DNA of 64,000 nt, from contig NZ_JBHSGG010000023.1 in assembly GCF_042654365.1 (NCBI RefSeq), positions 1 to 64,000 of the forward strand. Direction: 5' to 3'. Both the position numbers and the translations under genes were made by a program. The notes beneath the pieces were generated by a model, which was not told the origin of the DNA, ran no database searches, and saw nothing but the letters and a program-made list of their open reading frames with translations. Origin of the DNA: Coralloluteibacterium thermophilum. Lineage in GTDB: Bacteria > Pseudomonadota > Gammaproteobacteria > Xanthomonadales > Xanthomonadaceae. How positions within the stretch are numbered: position 1 is the stretch's first letter; each line of letters starts with the position of its first letter. This document shows positions 9,701 through 17,747 of this stretch, piece by piece.

Positions 9701-9982
9701 GGCGTGGCCGGACACGCCGTTGAAGTCGAAGTCGAGGCAGGCCGCACGGCCTTCGGCGCCGTCCACCGCGCGCAGGCGGGCGACGACCTGGTCCGAGACG
9801 GCGACCTCCCAGGGGCCGAGGCCCTCGAAGTCGTCGATCACCCGCTCCGGCCCGGGCGTCGCCACGGCCGGCGCACCGCTCCCGGCGGGCGCGGTCGTGG
9901 ATGCCGGTCCGCCGCAGGCCGCCAGGGCCGCCACGGCCGGGAGAAGCAGGATGCGGACGACGCGGTGCGGCGCATGGATCAC
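6770..9982 (-). CDS. Lipoprotein with discoidin (F5/8 type C) domain and six-hairpin glycosidase-like domain
   Basis: A 1070-residue protein starting at GTG 9982, with GAGGAG about 8 nt upstream. A lipoprotein signal ends in LAAC (Cys23), so the protein is exported and lipidated. Residues ~45-200 look like a beta-sandwich carbohydrate-binding module (CBM11-like: VIDDFEGLGPWEV, and a final CFDRLALQEL). Residues ~215-335 form a discoidin/F5-8 type C domain (ATASSERAGGDAGRAVDGD...STWIS). The remainder looks like an (alpha/alpha)6 six-hairpin glycosidase, with Asp/Glu-rich conserved-looking segments YARAWIRDGTMTSEG (~650), VPENDSHGQLV and SYWDDFWALKGYKDG (~780). No numbered GH family can be assigned by eye. 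It follows the permease genes in the same direction, so it likely trims oligosaccharides in the periplasm or at the surface before import. Confidence 0.75.
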   Translation of the reverse strand: MIHAPHRVVRILLLPAVAALAACGGPASTTAPAGSGAPAVATPGPERVIDDFEGLGPWEVAVSDQVVARLRAVDGAEGRAACLDFDFNGVSGHAAMRRRLPIAYPDEYAFSFRLRGDAPVNALQFKLLDDSGDNVWWVNRPDTRFPQEWTEVRYRRRHIDFAWGPREDRRLRESAQVEFTVYAGEGGAGEVCFDRLALQELPVPPAEPPVPVATASSERAGGDAGRAVDGDPSSTWISAAAGAQTLALDLGHAREFGGLVLHWAAGRHATRYDVEASDDGRDWRRLRGVVEGNGGTDWIHLPESEARHLRLVLHAGPGDAYALSEIEVRDVAFGADRNALVTAMAETRPRGHFPRGFHREQNYWTLVGIDGGPEQGLLSEDGAVEIGRGGATVEPFLLDDAGTLTTWADVAPRQSLAQGYMPIPSVRWQAGDLALTTTAFADGDRDASRMLVRYTLENTGATPRATTLALAVRPLQVNGPVQFLTTPGGVSPIRALAWDGEHVRIDGAPRIRPLVAPDGFFATSFDAGMDVERLSQRPHPDAQAVEDEAGLASGALLYRVALAPGERRTIALDVPLSGTPAPLPAGALDAVLDAVQRRVEAGWHEKLDRVAIRVPERARVLSDTVRTALAHILINRDGPMIRPGTRSYARAWIRDGTMTSEGLMRMGHVEVARAFLEWYAPYQFDSGKVPCCVDVRGSDPVPENDSHGQLVHLIAETWRYGRDRALAEAMWPHAEAALRYMDALRRSERTEANLVPERRPQYGLMPPSISHEGYAAKPAYSYWDDFWALKGYKDGARLAEALGREDAGWIAASRDEFHADLMASIRASAALHGIGFIPGAAELGDFDATSTTIALSPGGERANLPQDLLHGTFERYWNEFVARRDVDRTWDVYTPYELRNVAAFVRLGWTARAHELLDFFHADRRPAAWNQWAEVVAREPRRQVFIGDMPHGWVASDYIRSALDLFAYERESDAALVIAAGVPDDWLDDGGVAIERLRTPWGEFGYALSREAGTTTLRIPADAALPPGGIVFRWPGAQGPGATRIDGAPATWTDDGELRIDRVPAEVVVR

Positions 9983-10022
9983 GCGGAGTCTCCTCGTTGT
10001 TCGGGCCGCCGGCGCACGCGGC

Positions 10023-10859
10023 TCAGCCCTTGACGCTGCCCAGCAGCAGTCCCTGGATGTAGTGGCGCTGCAGCAGCAGGAAGAGGGCGAGCACGGGCAG
10101 CACGGTGACCACGGCGCCGGCCATCATCATCTCGCTGTCCTGCACGTGCTCGCGCGAGAGCGCGGCGAGCGCGACGGGCAGGGTGTAGTTCTCCTGGTCG
10201 GTCAGCACGATCAGCGGCCACATGAAGTCGTTCCATGCCGCCATGAAGGTGAAGATCGCCAGCGTCACGACGATGGGCCTGAGCACCGGCAGCACGATCT
10301 GCCGGAAGATGCGGAACTCGCCCGCGCCGTCGATCCGCGCCGCCTCCAGCAGTTCGTCGGGGATCGAGCGCGCGTACTGGCGGACGAGGAAGATGCCGAA
10401 CACCGTCGCCAGCGCCGGCACGACCACGCCGCCGTAGGTGTTGACCAGGCCCAGCCCCTTCATCATCAGGAACAGCGGAAGCATGGCCACCTGGGCCGGG
10501 ATCACCAGTGCGGCGAGCAGGGTCTGGAACACCCGTTCGCGCCCGGCGAAGCGCAGCTTGGCGAAGGCGTAGCCGGCCATCAGGTTGAAGGCCAGCGACA
10601 GGACGGTGATGCCCCCGGCGACCAGCACGCTGTTTAGGAAGTAGCGGCCCATGCCCGCGCGCGCGAACAGCTCGCGGTAGTTGTCGAGGGTGAAGCGCGC
10701 GGGCAGCAGCGGCGGCGGGAAGGCGCTCGCCTCGCCCTGCTGCATGAAGGACACCGACAGCATCCACAGCAGCGGCGCCAGCGCGATGGCGGCCAGTCCG
10801 ATCAGCAGGCCGTTGACCAGCGCGGAGACCATCGGCGATTCGCCCACGCGCCGGCTCAT
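10023..10859 (-). CDS. Carbohydrate ABC transporter permease (MalG-like, CUT1)
   Basis: A 278-residue integral membrane protein with about six transmembrane segments. The cytoplasmic loop EAARIDGAGEFRIFRQIVLP is the binding-protein-dependent permease (EAA) motif that contacts the ATPase. The ending YIQGLLLGSVKG is characteristic of MalG/LacG-type inner-membrane subunits of sugar importers. Its ATG at 10859 overlaps the stop of the preceding permease by four bases (ATGA), implying translational coupling. It pairs with the permease at 10856-11734 and the binding protein at 11731-13071. No ATP-binding subunit is encoded in this locus; a shared MsmK/MalK-type ATPase elsewhere would be needed. Confidence 0.92.
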   Translation of the reverse strand: MSRRVGESPMVSALVNGLLIGLAAIALAPLLWMLSVSFMQQGEASAFPPPLLPARFTLDNYRELFARAGMGRYFLNSVLVAGGITVLSLAFNLMAGYAFAKLRFAGRERVFQTLLAALVIPAQVAMLPLFLMMKGLGLVNTYGGVVVPALATVFGIFLVRQYARSIPDELLEAARIDGAGEFRIFRQIVLPVLRPIVVTLAIFTFMAAWNDFMWPLIVLTDQENYTLPVALAALSREHVQDSEMMMAGAVVTVLPVLALFLLLQRHYIQGLLLGSVKG

Positions 10860-11734
10860 GCGTGGCCCCGGCGGCGGGCGCTGCGCAGCAGCACGGTGGT
10901 GACGGCCAGGATGATCAGGAACAGCAGGAAGGCCACCGCCGAGGCGCGTCCCAGGTTCCACCACTTGAAGCCCTCCTCGTACATGAAGTACAGCACGCTG
11001 ACCGTGCTCTGCATCGGGTCGCCCTGGGTCATGACGTAGGGCTCGGCGAACAGCTGGAAGTAGCCGGAGATGGTGATGATGCCGACCACCAGCAGCACCG
11101 GCGCCAGCATCGGCAGGGTGATGTGCAGGAACTGGCGCCAGGCGCCCGCGCCGTCGATGCGCGCGGCCTCGTAGAGATCGCCGGGGATGGCCTGCAGGCC
11201 GGCGAGGAAGATCACCATGTTGTAGCCGAAGTTCTTCCATACGGCGAAGAGGACGATGGTCGGCATCGCCCAGCGCGGGTCGCCGAGCCAGTCCACGGGA
11301 TCGATGCCGAGCCAGCCCAGGCCGTAGTTCACCAGGCCGTAGCGGGTGTGGAAGAGGTAGCGCCAGATCACCGCGACCGCCACCAGCGTGGTCACCACCG
11401 GCGCGAACAGCGCCGTGCGGAAGAAGCCCTTGAAGCGCGCCACCTGCGAATGCAGCAGCAGCGCCGCGCCGAGCGAGAGCGCGATGGACAGCGGCACGCC
11501 CAGCACGACGAAGTAGACGGTGTTGCCCAGCGCCTTCCAGAACGGCGGCGACCGCAGCAGCTCGACGTAGTTCTCCAGCCCGACGAAGCGCAGGTTGCGC
11601 AGGTCGGCCAGCGCGTACAGGTCGAAGTCGGTGAGGCTCAGGGCCAGCGCGGCCAGCACCGGCAGGCCGAAGAACACCGCGATCACCACCAGCGCGGGGC
11701 CGGCGAAGATCCAGCCGGCGAGTCCCGGCCTCAT
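10856..11734 (-). CDS. Carbohydrate ABC transporter permease (MalF-like, CUT1)
   Basis: A 292-residue membrane protein beginning MRPGLAGWIFAGPALVVIAV. It carries the permease EAA loop YEAARIDGAGAWRQFLHITL and the SGYFQLFAEPYVMTQGDPMQ segment typical of MalF/LacF/UgpA-type subunits. It should form the heterodimeric inner-membrane channel with the MalG-like protein. ATG at 11734 overlaps the stop of the sugar-binding-protein gene by four bases, and its own stop overlaps the next permease start in the same way, so these three genes are a tightly coupled translational unit. Confidence 0.92.
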   Translation of the reverse strand: MRPGLAGWIFAGPALVVIAVFFGLPVLAALALSLTDFDLYALADLRNLRFVGLENYVELLRSPPFWKALGNTVYFVVLGVPLSIALSLGAALLLHSQVARFKGFFRTALFAPVVTTLVAVAVIWRYLFHTRYGLVNYGLGWLGIDPVDWLGDPRWAMPTIVLFAVWKNFGYNMVIFLAGLQAIPGDLYEAARIDGAGAWRQFLHITLPMLAPVLLVVGIITISGYFQLFAEPYVMTQGDPMQSTVSVLYFMYEEGFKWWNLGRASAVAFLLFLIILAVTTVLLRSARRRGHA

Positions 11735-13071
11735 GGCGCGGTCTCGGTCGGGTCGGGGCGCCCGGCCTCGCGGTCCAGGACCCAGCGGCGCTTGGCGAGG
11801 ATGGCGTCGACCCGCGCATCCAGCGCCTCCAGGCCCTCGTCGGCGGTCTGCTGGCCGCGCACCACGCGTTCGGCCATGCGCTGCATCTCGATGACGATGC
11901 GCTCCCACTCCGCGACCTTGGGCGTGGGGCGGGTGCGTTCGAGCTGCTCGCGGAAGGCCGCGGCGTGCGGGTCGGCCTGCAGGGCGGGCGCGGCCCAGGT
12001 CGATCGGCGCGGCGGCAGGTTGCCGGTGAGGGCGTGGAAGCGCTCCTGCATCGCCGGCTCCGACAGGAACTCGACGAGCTTCCACGCCGCGTCCTTGTGC
12101 CGCGAGGAGCGGAAGATCACCAGGCTGGAACCGCCCGCGACCGAGGCGCCGGGACCGTCGCGGCCGGGCAGGGGCGCGGTGCCCCACTGCTCCTGAAGCG
12201 CCTCGGGCATGCGCCGCCGGAACTCCGCGATGTTCCACGGCCCGGACACGTAGTAGGCGAAGTAGCCGCGCCCGAATTCGTTCCAGACGTTGGAGATCTG
12301 GGTGTTGGACATGCGCGGCGCCAGCCCTTCCTCGAAGGCGCCGAGGTAGAAGGCGAAGGCCTCGCGGAAGCCGGGGCCGCGGAAGTTCCCGTAGCGGCCG
12401 CCGTCGCGCAGCATCGGCTCCCCGGACTGCAGTCCCAGTGCGACCAGCGGCTCGTACTCGTTGAGCGGGAACAGGATGGCGTAGGCGTCGGGGTCCACCA
12501 CGCGCCTGACCGCGCGCATGGATTCGCGCCACCCGGCCCAGGTCGTCGGCGGCGCGTCGTAGCCCGCGCGGGCGAGCAGGTCCTTGCGGTAGTAGATCAG
12601 GCGCGTGTCGACGTACCAGGACACCCCGAGGGTGCGCCCGTCCACGACGTTGGTGTCCCAGATGCCCTCGAAGTAGTCGCCGCGGTCCACCGCCGGCGAG
12701 GCGGCGATCCGCGCATCCAGCGGTTCGAGCGCACCGATGGCCGCGAACTCGGGAATCCAGGTGTTGCCGAGCGGCACGATGTCGGGCAGCGCGTCGGCCG
12801 CGAAGGCGGTCAGCAGCTTCTCGTGCGCGGAGGTCCAGGGCAGCAGCTGCAGGCGCACGCGGATGCCGGGGTTCCGCGCCTCGAACTCCGGGATGAGCTG
12901 TGCCACCACCTCGCCCTCGCGGCCCATCACCCAGAAGCGCAGGACCACCTCGTCCCGGTCGCGCGCGCAGCCGGGGTACGCGAGGGCCGCCATCGCGAGC
13001 AGCCCGCCCGCGATCCGCCGCGCCGTGCGTCGGCAGGGGCGCGGGGCGCCGGCGCGCGGCGTGGCCGGCAT
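11731..13071 (-). CDS. Extracellular sugar-binding protein (family 1 SBP) of the ABC importer
   Basis: A 446-residue protein with an Arg-rich N-terminus, a hydrophobic stretch and a possible but imperfect lipobox (AYPGC) before the mature sequence VVLRFWVMGREGEVV. The mature part has the family 1 solute-binding pattern: RNPGIRVRLQLLPW, HEKLLTAFAADALPDIV, and the C-terminal W-K-L-V-E-F-L block. It should capture the oligosaccharide in the periplasm and deliver it to the two downstream permeases. It starts only 7 nt after the GH144 stop codon. In Lysobacteraceae such importers often work behind a TonB receptor, which is also present here. Confidence 0.9.
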   Translation of the reverse strand: MPATPRAGAPRPCRRTARRIAGGLLAMAALAYPGCARDRDEVVLRFWVMGREGEVVAQLIPEFEARNPGIRVRLQLLPWTSAHEKLLTAFAADALPDIVPLGNTWIPEFAAIGALEPLDARIAASPAVDRGDYFEGIWDTNVVDGRTLGVSWYVDTRLIYYRKDLLARAGYDAPPTTWAGWRESMRAVRRVVDPDAYAILFPLNEYEPLVALGLQSGEPMLRDGGRYGNFRGPGFREAFAFYLGAFEEGLAPRMSNTQISNVWNEFGRGYFAYYVSGPWNIAEFRRRMPEALQEQWGTAPLPGRDGPGASVAGGSSLVIFRSSRHKDAAWKLVEFLSEPAMQERFHALTGNLPPRRSTWAAPALQADPHAAAFREQLERTRPTPKVAEWERIVIEMQRMAERVVRGQQTADEGLEALDARVDAILAKRRWVLDREAGRPDPTETAP

Positions 13072-13078
13072 CGCCCGG

Positions 13079-14557
13079 TCAGTGCCCTGCCGGCGCGGCG
13101 GCGTCCGCGGGCCGCTGCAGCCAGCCGCCGACGAAGCCCGCGCGTTCCAGGCCGGTGCGGATGTGCGGGTTGCGGCGCATGACCCGCCACACGAAGTCGT
13201 TCCGGTAGTTCTCGATCATCGCCAGGATCGGGCCCTGGTCGATGCCGATGTACTGGTCCGCGACCCAGCCGAAGTCAGGAATGATCTGCCCCGACTTCAG
13301 CGGGATGTCGGCGTAGCGGAAGCTCTTGTTGAAGGCGTCCAGGAAGCCGTAGTCGGAGTAGATCTGCGCGCCGTAGAGGCGGTGCATCTCCTCGACCGCG
13401 GGGATGACGATCTCGGGCGCGAAGGGCAGCGAGGCCGCCGCGGCCGTGGGCGCGATGGTGCCGTCGTCGAACTCGTCGGGGAAGCCGACGCCGCCGCGTG
13501 CCGAGTAGTGGCGGAACTTGCGCGGCTCGCCCTCGAACTCCAGCTCCGACACCTGCGGCCCGTCGCTGGCGGTCAATCCCCAGACGTTCTCGCCGTAGCC
13601 GGTCCAGCGCATGGGGTTGGCGATGGCGTAGGCGCGCTGGGCATAGGTCGCGCGCCGGCTGTTCTCGAAGTAGTCGAAGCCGCGCTCGCGCATGTAGCGG
13701 TCCTGGATGCCGCGGAAATCCACCCAGACGTGGCTGTACTGGTGTCCGAAGTGCGGGCCGAAGCCGAGGTGCTCCTGCTCCTGGAACAGGCCCCAGGAGT
13801 GCTCGTAGCCGTCGGTCCAGGCCTGCCAGGCCTCCGGCTGGATCGGGTGCGTGGGCGAGGCCAGCGCCAGCAGGTAGACCAGCATGGCCTCGTTGTAGCC
13901 CTTCCAGTCGTTGGCGATGATCCCGCTCTCCGGGAACCAGCCCATCGAGATCAGCGGCGCGCGCTCCTGCAGGAAGGTCCAGTCGACGGCGGCGTAGATC
14001 TCGTCGGCCAGGCGCCGGATCTCGGCCTCCTCCGGCGTGTCCCGGTCGTAGTAGGACTGCGCGAACAGCATGCCGCCCAGGAGCAGCGCGGTATCCACCG
14101 AGGACAGCTCGACCCAGCTGTCGTAGCGGTGGCCGGTGTCGAGGTGCAGGAAGTGGTAGAAGAAGCCCTTGTGCCCGGCTCTGCCCTCGGGCTCGGGCCC
14201 CTGCGGCGCGTTGCGGAAGAAGCGCATCGTGGTGAGCGTGCGGTCGCGCGCCTGCTCGCGGGTGATCCAGCCGCGCTCGACCCCGATGGGATAGGCGGTC
14301 AGGGCGAAGCCCACCGCGGCGATGCTCGAGAACGGCTCGTCGTAGGGGTAGCGGTCGGGCACCAGCCCGTTCTCCTCGTTCGCCGTCTCCCAGAAGTAGC
14401 GGAACGTCCTGGCCTGGAGGTCCTCGAAGAGGGGCGTCAGGGCAGGGCGCTCGACCGTCTCCGCGACGGGGCGTCCGGGTTGCGCCGGAAGGCTGCTGCA
14501 GGCGGCCAGCACGGTGGCGAGGCCGGCGGAGGCGAGGACGGTCAGGAATCGGGGCAT
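13079..14557 (-). CDS. GH144-type endo-beta-1,2-glucanase-like lipoprotein (glucoamylase family)
   Basis: From ATG 14557 the protein is 492 residues; a GTG three codons upstream (14566) is an alternative start, and neither has a strong ribosome site. A lipoprotein signal ends LAACSS. The mature part starts LQARTFRYFWETANEENGLV and carries RYPYDEPFSSIAAVGFALTA, SWVELSSVDTALLLGGML and NPMRWTGYGENVWGLTASDG, the pattern of the family formerly called glucoamylase (Glyco_amylase_CelR) and now GH144, whose characterised members cleave beta-1,2-glucan. The substrate is inferred from family only. A perfect 18-bp LacI-type palindrome sits about 20 bp upstream, so the gene is probably the first of a regulated unit that continues through the ABC importer. 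Confidence 0.8.
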   Translation of the reverse strand: MPRFLTVLASAGLATVLAACSSLPAQPGRPVAETVERPALTPLFEDLQARTFRYFWETANEENGLVPDRYPYDEPFSSIAAVGFALTAYPIGVERGWITREQARDRTLTTMRFFRNAPQGPEPEGRAGHKGFFYHFLHLDTGHRYDSWVELSSVDTALLLGGMLFAQSYYDRDTPEEAEIRRLADEIYAAVDWTFLQERAPLISMGWFPESGIIANDWKGYNEAMLVYLLALASPTHPIQPEAWQAWTDGYEHSWGLFQEQEHLGFGPHFGHQYSHVWVDFRGIQDRYMRERGFDYFENSRRATYAQRAYAIANPMRWTGYGENVWGLTASDGPQVSELEFEGEPRKFRHYSARGGVGFPDEFDDGTIAPTAAAASLPFAPEIVIPAVEEMHRLYGAQIYSDYGFLDAFNKSFRYADIPLKSGQIIPDFGWVADQYIGIDQGPILAMIENYRNDFVWRVMRRNPHIRTGLERAGFVGGWLQRPADAAAPAGH

Positions 14558-14574
14558 GGCGTTCACCGGTTCAT

Positions 14575-14592
14575 GATGTAAACGTTTACATC
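14575..14592. promoter_or_regulatory. LacI-family operator upstream of the GH144 gene
   Basis: An 18-bp perfect palindrome, GATGTAAACGTTTACATC, with the central CG step typical of LacI/PurR-family operators. It is about 18 bp from the GH144 start and in the gap after the TonB-receptor gene. The same core TGTAAACGTTT recurs upstream of the lacI-type gene at 18802-18817. The likely ligand is the regulator encoded at 17748-18767. Confidence 0.85.
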
Positions 14593-14690
14593 GGGATGCG
14601 TGCGAAGGGATGGACAGTTGCGGAGTCTGAAGGTTTCCTGTCTCAGCCCCGCCGGCGACAGGTGCCGCCGGCGGTCCCGTCCCGGGTCGG

Positions 14691-17663
14691 CTACCAGCTC
14701 ATCCCGAAGCTGAGCTTGAAGGTGCGCGGCGGCCAGAGGATCTCGGTGCCGCTGCGTGTCAGATAGCGTGCGTTGTACTCGCCCGGATCGCCCTTCCAGG
14801 TGTCGTACTGGGTGTAGTTGCGCGCGTTGGTGACGTTGAACACGTCGCCGCGGATGCGGAAGCGGAAGTCCTCGCCCACCTGGATCGTCTTCTCCAGCGC
14901 GATGTCGAGCTGCTTCTGGCCGAAGGTGGTGTCCGGCCGCACCGACTCCCAGAAGCAGTGGTTGGCGTCGGGGGCGTCGTAGCAGTTGGTCCCGGACAGG
15001 TAGTTCGGCGTCGCCAGGGTCAGCTTTGCCGAGGCGGTGATGCCCCAGGGCAGGTCGTAGATGCCGGTCGCCACCAGCCGGTGGCGGGGCACGCCCAGCG
15101 AGGTGTAGAACGGCTGGCCGTCGATGCTCGGATAGTCGAGCAGGTAGTGCTCGTCCTGCGCCGCGGCGTTCTGCCGGTTCTCGCTGGCGTCGCTGTAGGT
15201 GTAGGCGACGGTCACGCCCCAGCCCGAGGCCTCGGTGTAGGGCTTCTCCGCCGACAGCAGCACCGAGTTCAGGCGCGTCTCGATGCCGTTGTCCACGAGG
15301 ATGAGGTTGCCGTAGCCGGGGACGCCCTGGTCCCACGGCAGCCCGCCCCAGGTGCCGTCGTTGTTGCGGAAGCTCCCGTCCGGATGCCGGTTGCCCAGGC
15401 GGAAGTACAGGCCGTCCTTGCCGATCACGCGCACCAGCGTGCCCGACACGTTCCAGTCGCCCCAGGTGTCGCGGATGCCGAGGCTGAACTGGTCGGAGTA
15501 GGGCGTGTCGAGGTCGTTGTTGAGCAGGTTGATCTCGCCGCCGAGGTTGGGGTTCGCCGCCGCCAGCGCTTCCAGCTCCGCCGGATCGAGGTAGCGCTCG
15601 TCCCAGGCCAGGCAGGTGCCCTCGCCCGGGGTGCAGGGGAAGCGGCCGGTGTCGAAGATGTAGGTGTAGGGCTTGTACGCGAGCTTGACCTGCTCCAGCG
15701 CGAGATAGTCGAACAGGTTCCGGTCGTAGGAGCGGCCCGCGCCGCCGAAGACCACCCGGCTCTCGTCCGCATCCGCGCTGATGTCGTAGGAGAAGCCGAG
15801 CCGCGGCGCCCAGGCGCCCTTGAAGTACGAGCGGTTGCGGCCGTCGCTGATGTAGTTCCCGATGTCGTAGTCGGCGTTCTGGAGGTTGCTCCAGCCGCGC
15901 AGCGTGGCCGCGAGGTCCGACGGTGTGACGAACTCCCGGTACGCCGGCGTCTCCTCGTAGTCGTAGCGCACGCCCAGGTTGAGCTGCAGGCGCTCGGTGA
16001 CGTCCCAGTCGTCCTGGACGTAGATGCCGTACTGCCTGTTCTCCGAGACGATGCTGGCCGGAGCCCCCGGCAGCAGCGCGCTGAACTCGACCCGGTTGGG
16101 GACGGTCAGGCTCTCCTCGAGGTTGTAGTAGTACTGCGGCTGGATCGGCAGGCGCTCGAGCGAACTCACGTCCACCTGCTTGTACTTGAAGCCCGCCTTG
16201 AGCGTGTGCCCTTCGAGGCCGAACCACGTCAGGTCGTTCTGGAAGGAGTAGCCCTCCTGGCCCTTGCGCTGGAAGTTCGCCGTGCCGCCGGTGCGCAGCA
16301 CGACGCGTCCGTTGCGCTCGGTGGGCACCTGTGCGTCGGTCTCGTAGATCCGCCCGATCCCGGTGGCGGCGGGCTGCGGGTTGAAGAACGCCTCCTCGTA
16401 GGTGATGTGCGCGTCGTTCAGCCAGTCGGTGCCGCTGAACTGGTAGCGCAGGTCCACGCGGGTCTCCTCGAACGCGAGGTTGCTGGCCCGGCTCTCGACG
16501 TTGACGCCGCCGAGCTCCTGCAGGTCCTGTTCGTCGCGCCTGCGGAAGCTCAGCTCGAACAGGTGCGCGTCGCCCGGGGCAAGGCTCAGCTTGCCGAAGT
16601 AGAGATCCGATTCGAAGGGCGCGTTGAAGGTCCGCACCTGCTCGCGGAGGAAGGGCGGCAGCTCGTCGGGGCGCACATTCTCGCCCGGCACCACCTCGCG
16701 CGGCGAGACGATGCTCTTGTTCTCGTGGGCGACGAAGAAGTGCAGCAGGTCGCGCACGATGGGGCCGCCGAAGGACACGCCGTACTGCTCGTCGGCCGAC
16801 TGCACCTTCTCGCCCTGTTCCAGCTCCTGGGGCGTGGAGGCGCGCCACTGGTCGTCGGTGCGGTCCCAGAAGAAGTCGCCCTCGAACTCGTTGGTGCCCG
16901 AGCGCGTCACCGCGGTCACCGCCGCGCCGCTGATCTGGTCGAACTCGGCCTTGTAGTTCGAGGTGATGACCTTGTACTCGCCGATCGCCGACTGCGGGAA
17001 CGGGTTGCCGCGGCTCTGGTCGGAGCCGGTGATGCCGCCCTTGAGCACGTAGTTCTTCTGGCCCACGCCGTCGATGAAGACGTTGGTCGCGTTGGCGTTC
17101 TGCGCACCGCTGCGCAGCTGCGTGGTGCCGTTGGACGCGGTGATGAACTGCACGCCCGGCACCGTCTCCGCGAAGGACAGGAAGTTGCGCGAGGCCTGCG
17201 GCAGCACCTCGATCTGCCGGGGCGAGACGTAGTCGCCCACCTCCGAGGTCTTGGTCTCGACGATGCGGGTTCCGACCACCTGCACCGCTTCCAGGGTCTG
17301 CGCATCGGCCGGCGCGGTCCCGGTCGCCGCCGCAAGGTCGAGAGTGGCGTTCTGCCCCACCTGCAGGCGCACGGTGCGGCTGCTCACCTGGCCGTCGGCA
17401 ATGACCTGCACCTGGTAGGTCCCCGGCGGCAGGCCGGGAATCTGGTACTGCCCGCCTGCACCGGCGATGGCCGAGCGCGACAGGCCGGTGGCGGTGTTGC
17501 TGGCGGTCACCTGCGCGCCGGGCACGGGGGATCCGTCGGCAGTGACCGTGCCGCGCAGCGTCGCGGCGGTGGACTGGGCCACCACGTCGTGGGGCATGTA
17601 GAGGACGGGCGCGAGCGCGCCGATGAGCGCTGCGAGCGCGCAGCGCCTGAGGGGGTGTTTCAT
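14691..17663 (-). CDS. TonB-dependent receptor with carboxypeptidase-regulatory-like N-terminal domain
   Basis: A 990-residue outer-membrane protein with a signal peptide (cleavage near VVAQSTAA). Residues ~33-110 are a carboxypeptidase-regulatory/PEGA-like domain (RGTVTADGSPVPGAQVTA, YQIPGLPPGTYQVQV). A plug follows (QIEVLPQASRNFLSFAETVP, GTTQLRSGAQNANATNVFID), then a beta barrel of about 700 residues ending in an aromatic residue (KLSFGMSW). This is the Oar/OmpA-like TonB receptor class abundant in Xanthomonadales, used for energised uptake of large carbohydrates. Lying between the LacI regulator and the GH144 enzyme, it is the probable outer-membrane gate for the locus substrate. Confidence 0.93.
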   Translation of the reverse strand: MKHPLRRCALAALIGALAPVLYMPHDVVAQSTAATLRGTVTADGSPVPGAQVTASNTATGLSRSAIAGAGGQYQIPGLPPGTYQVQVIADGQVSSRTVRLQVGQNATLDLAAATGTAPADAQTLEAVQVVGTRIVETKTSEVGDYVSPRQIEVLPQASRNFLSFAETVPGVQFITASNGTTQLRSGAQNANATNVFIDGVGQKNYVLKGGITGSDQSRGNPFPQSAIGEYKVITSNYKAEFDQISGAAVTAVTRSGTNEFEGDFFWDRTDDQWRASTPQELEQGEKVQSADEQYGVSFGGPIVRDLLHFFVAHENKSIVSPREVVPGENVRPDELPPFLREQVRTFNAPFESDLYFGKLSLAPGDAHLFELSFRRRDEQDLQELGGVNVESRASNLAFEETRVDLRYQFSGTDWLNDAHITYEEAFFNPQPAATGIGRIYETDAQVPTERNGRVVLRTGGTANFQRKGQEGYSFQNDLTWFGLEGHTLKAGFKYKQVDVSSLERLPIQPQYYYNLEESLTVPNRVEFSALLPGAPASIVSENRQYGIYVQDDWDVTERLQLNLGVRYDYEETPAYREFVTPSDLAATLRGWSNLQNADYDIGNYISDGRNRSYFKGAWAPRLGFSYDISADADESRVVFGGAGRSYDRNLFDYLALEQVKLAYKPYTYIFDTGRFPCTPGEGTCLAWDERYLDPAELEALAAANPNLGGEINLLNNDLDTPYSDQFSLGIRDTWGDWNVSGTLVRVIGKDGLYFRLGNRHPDGSFRNNDGTWGGLPWDQGVPGYGNLILVDNGIETRLNSVLLSAEKPYTEASGWGVTVAYTYSDASENRQNAAAQDEHYLLDYPSIDGQPFYTSLGVPRHRLVATGIYDLPWGITASAKLTLATPNYLSGTNCYDAPDANHCFWESVRPDTTFGQKQLDIALEKTIQVGEDFRFRIRGDVFNVTNARNYTQYDTWKGDPGEYNARYLTRSGTEILWPPRTFKLSFGMSW

Positions 17664-17747
17664 GACCTTGCCCTCCCGGGGAATGGGTCGACGTTCTTGG
17701 TCTTGGTGTGTGGACTGCGAGCGCTGGATGTCGTTGCGTTCCAGTTT

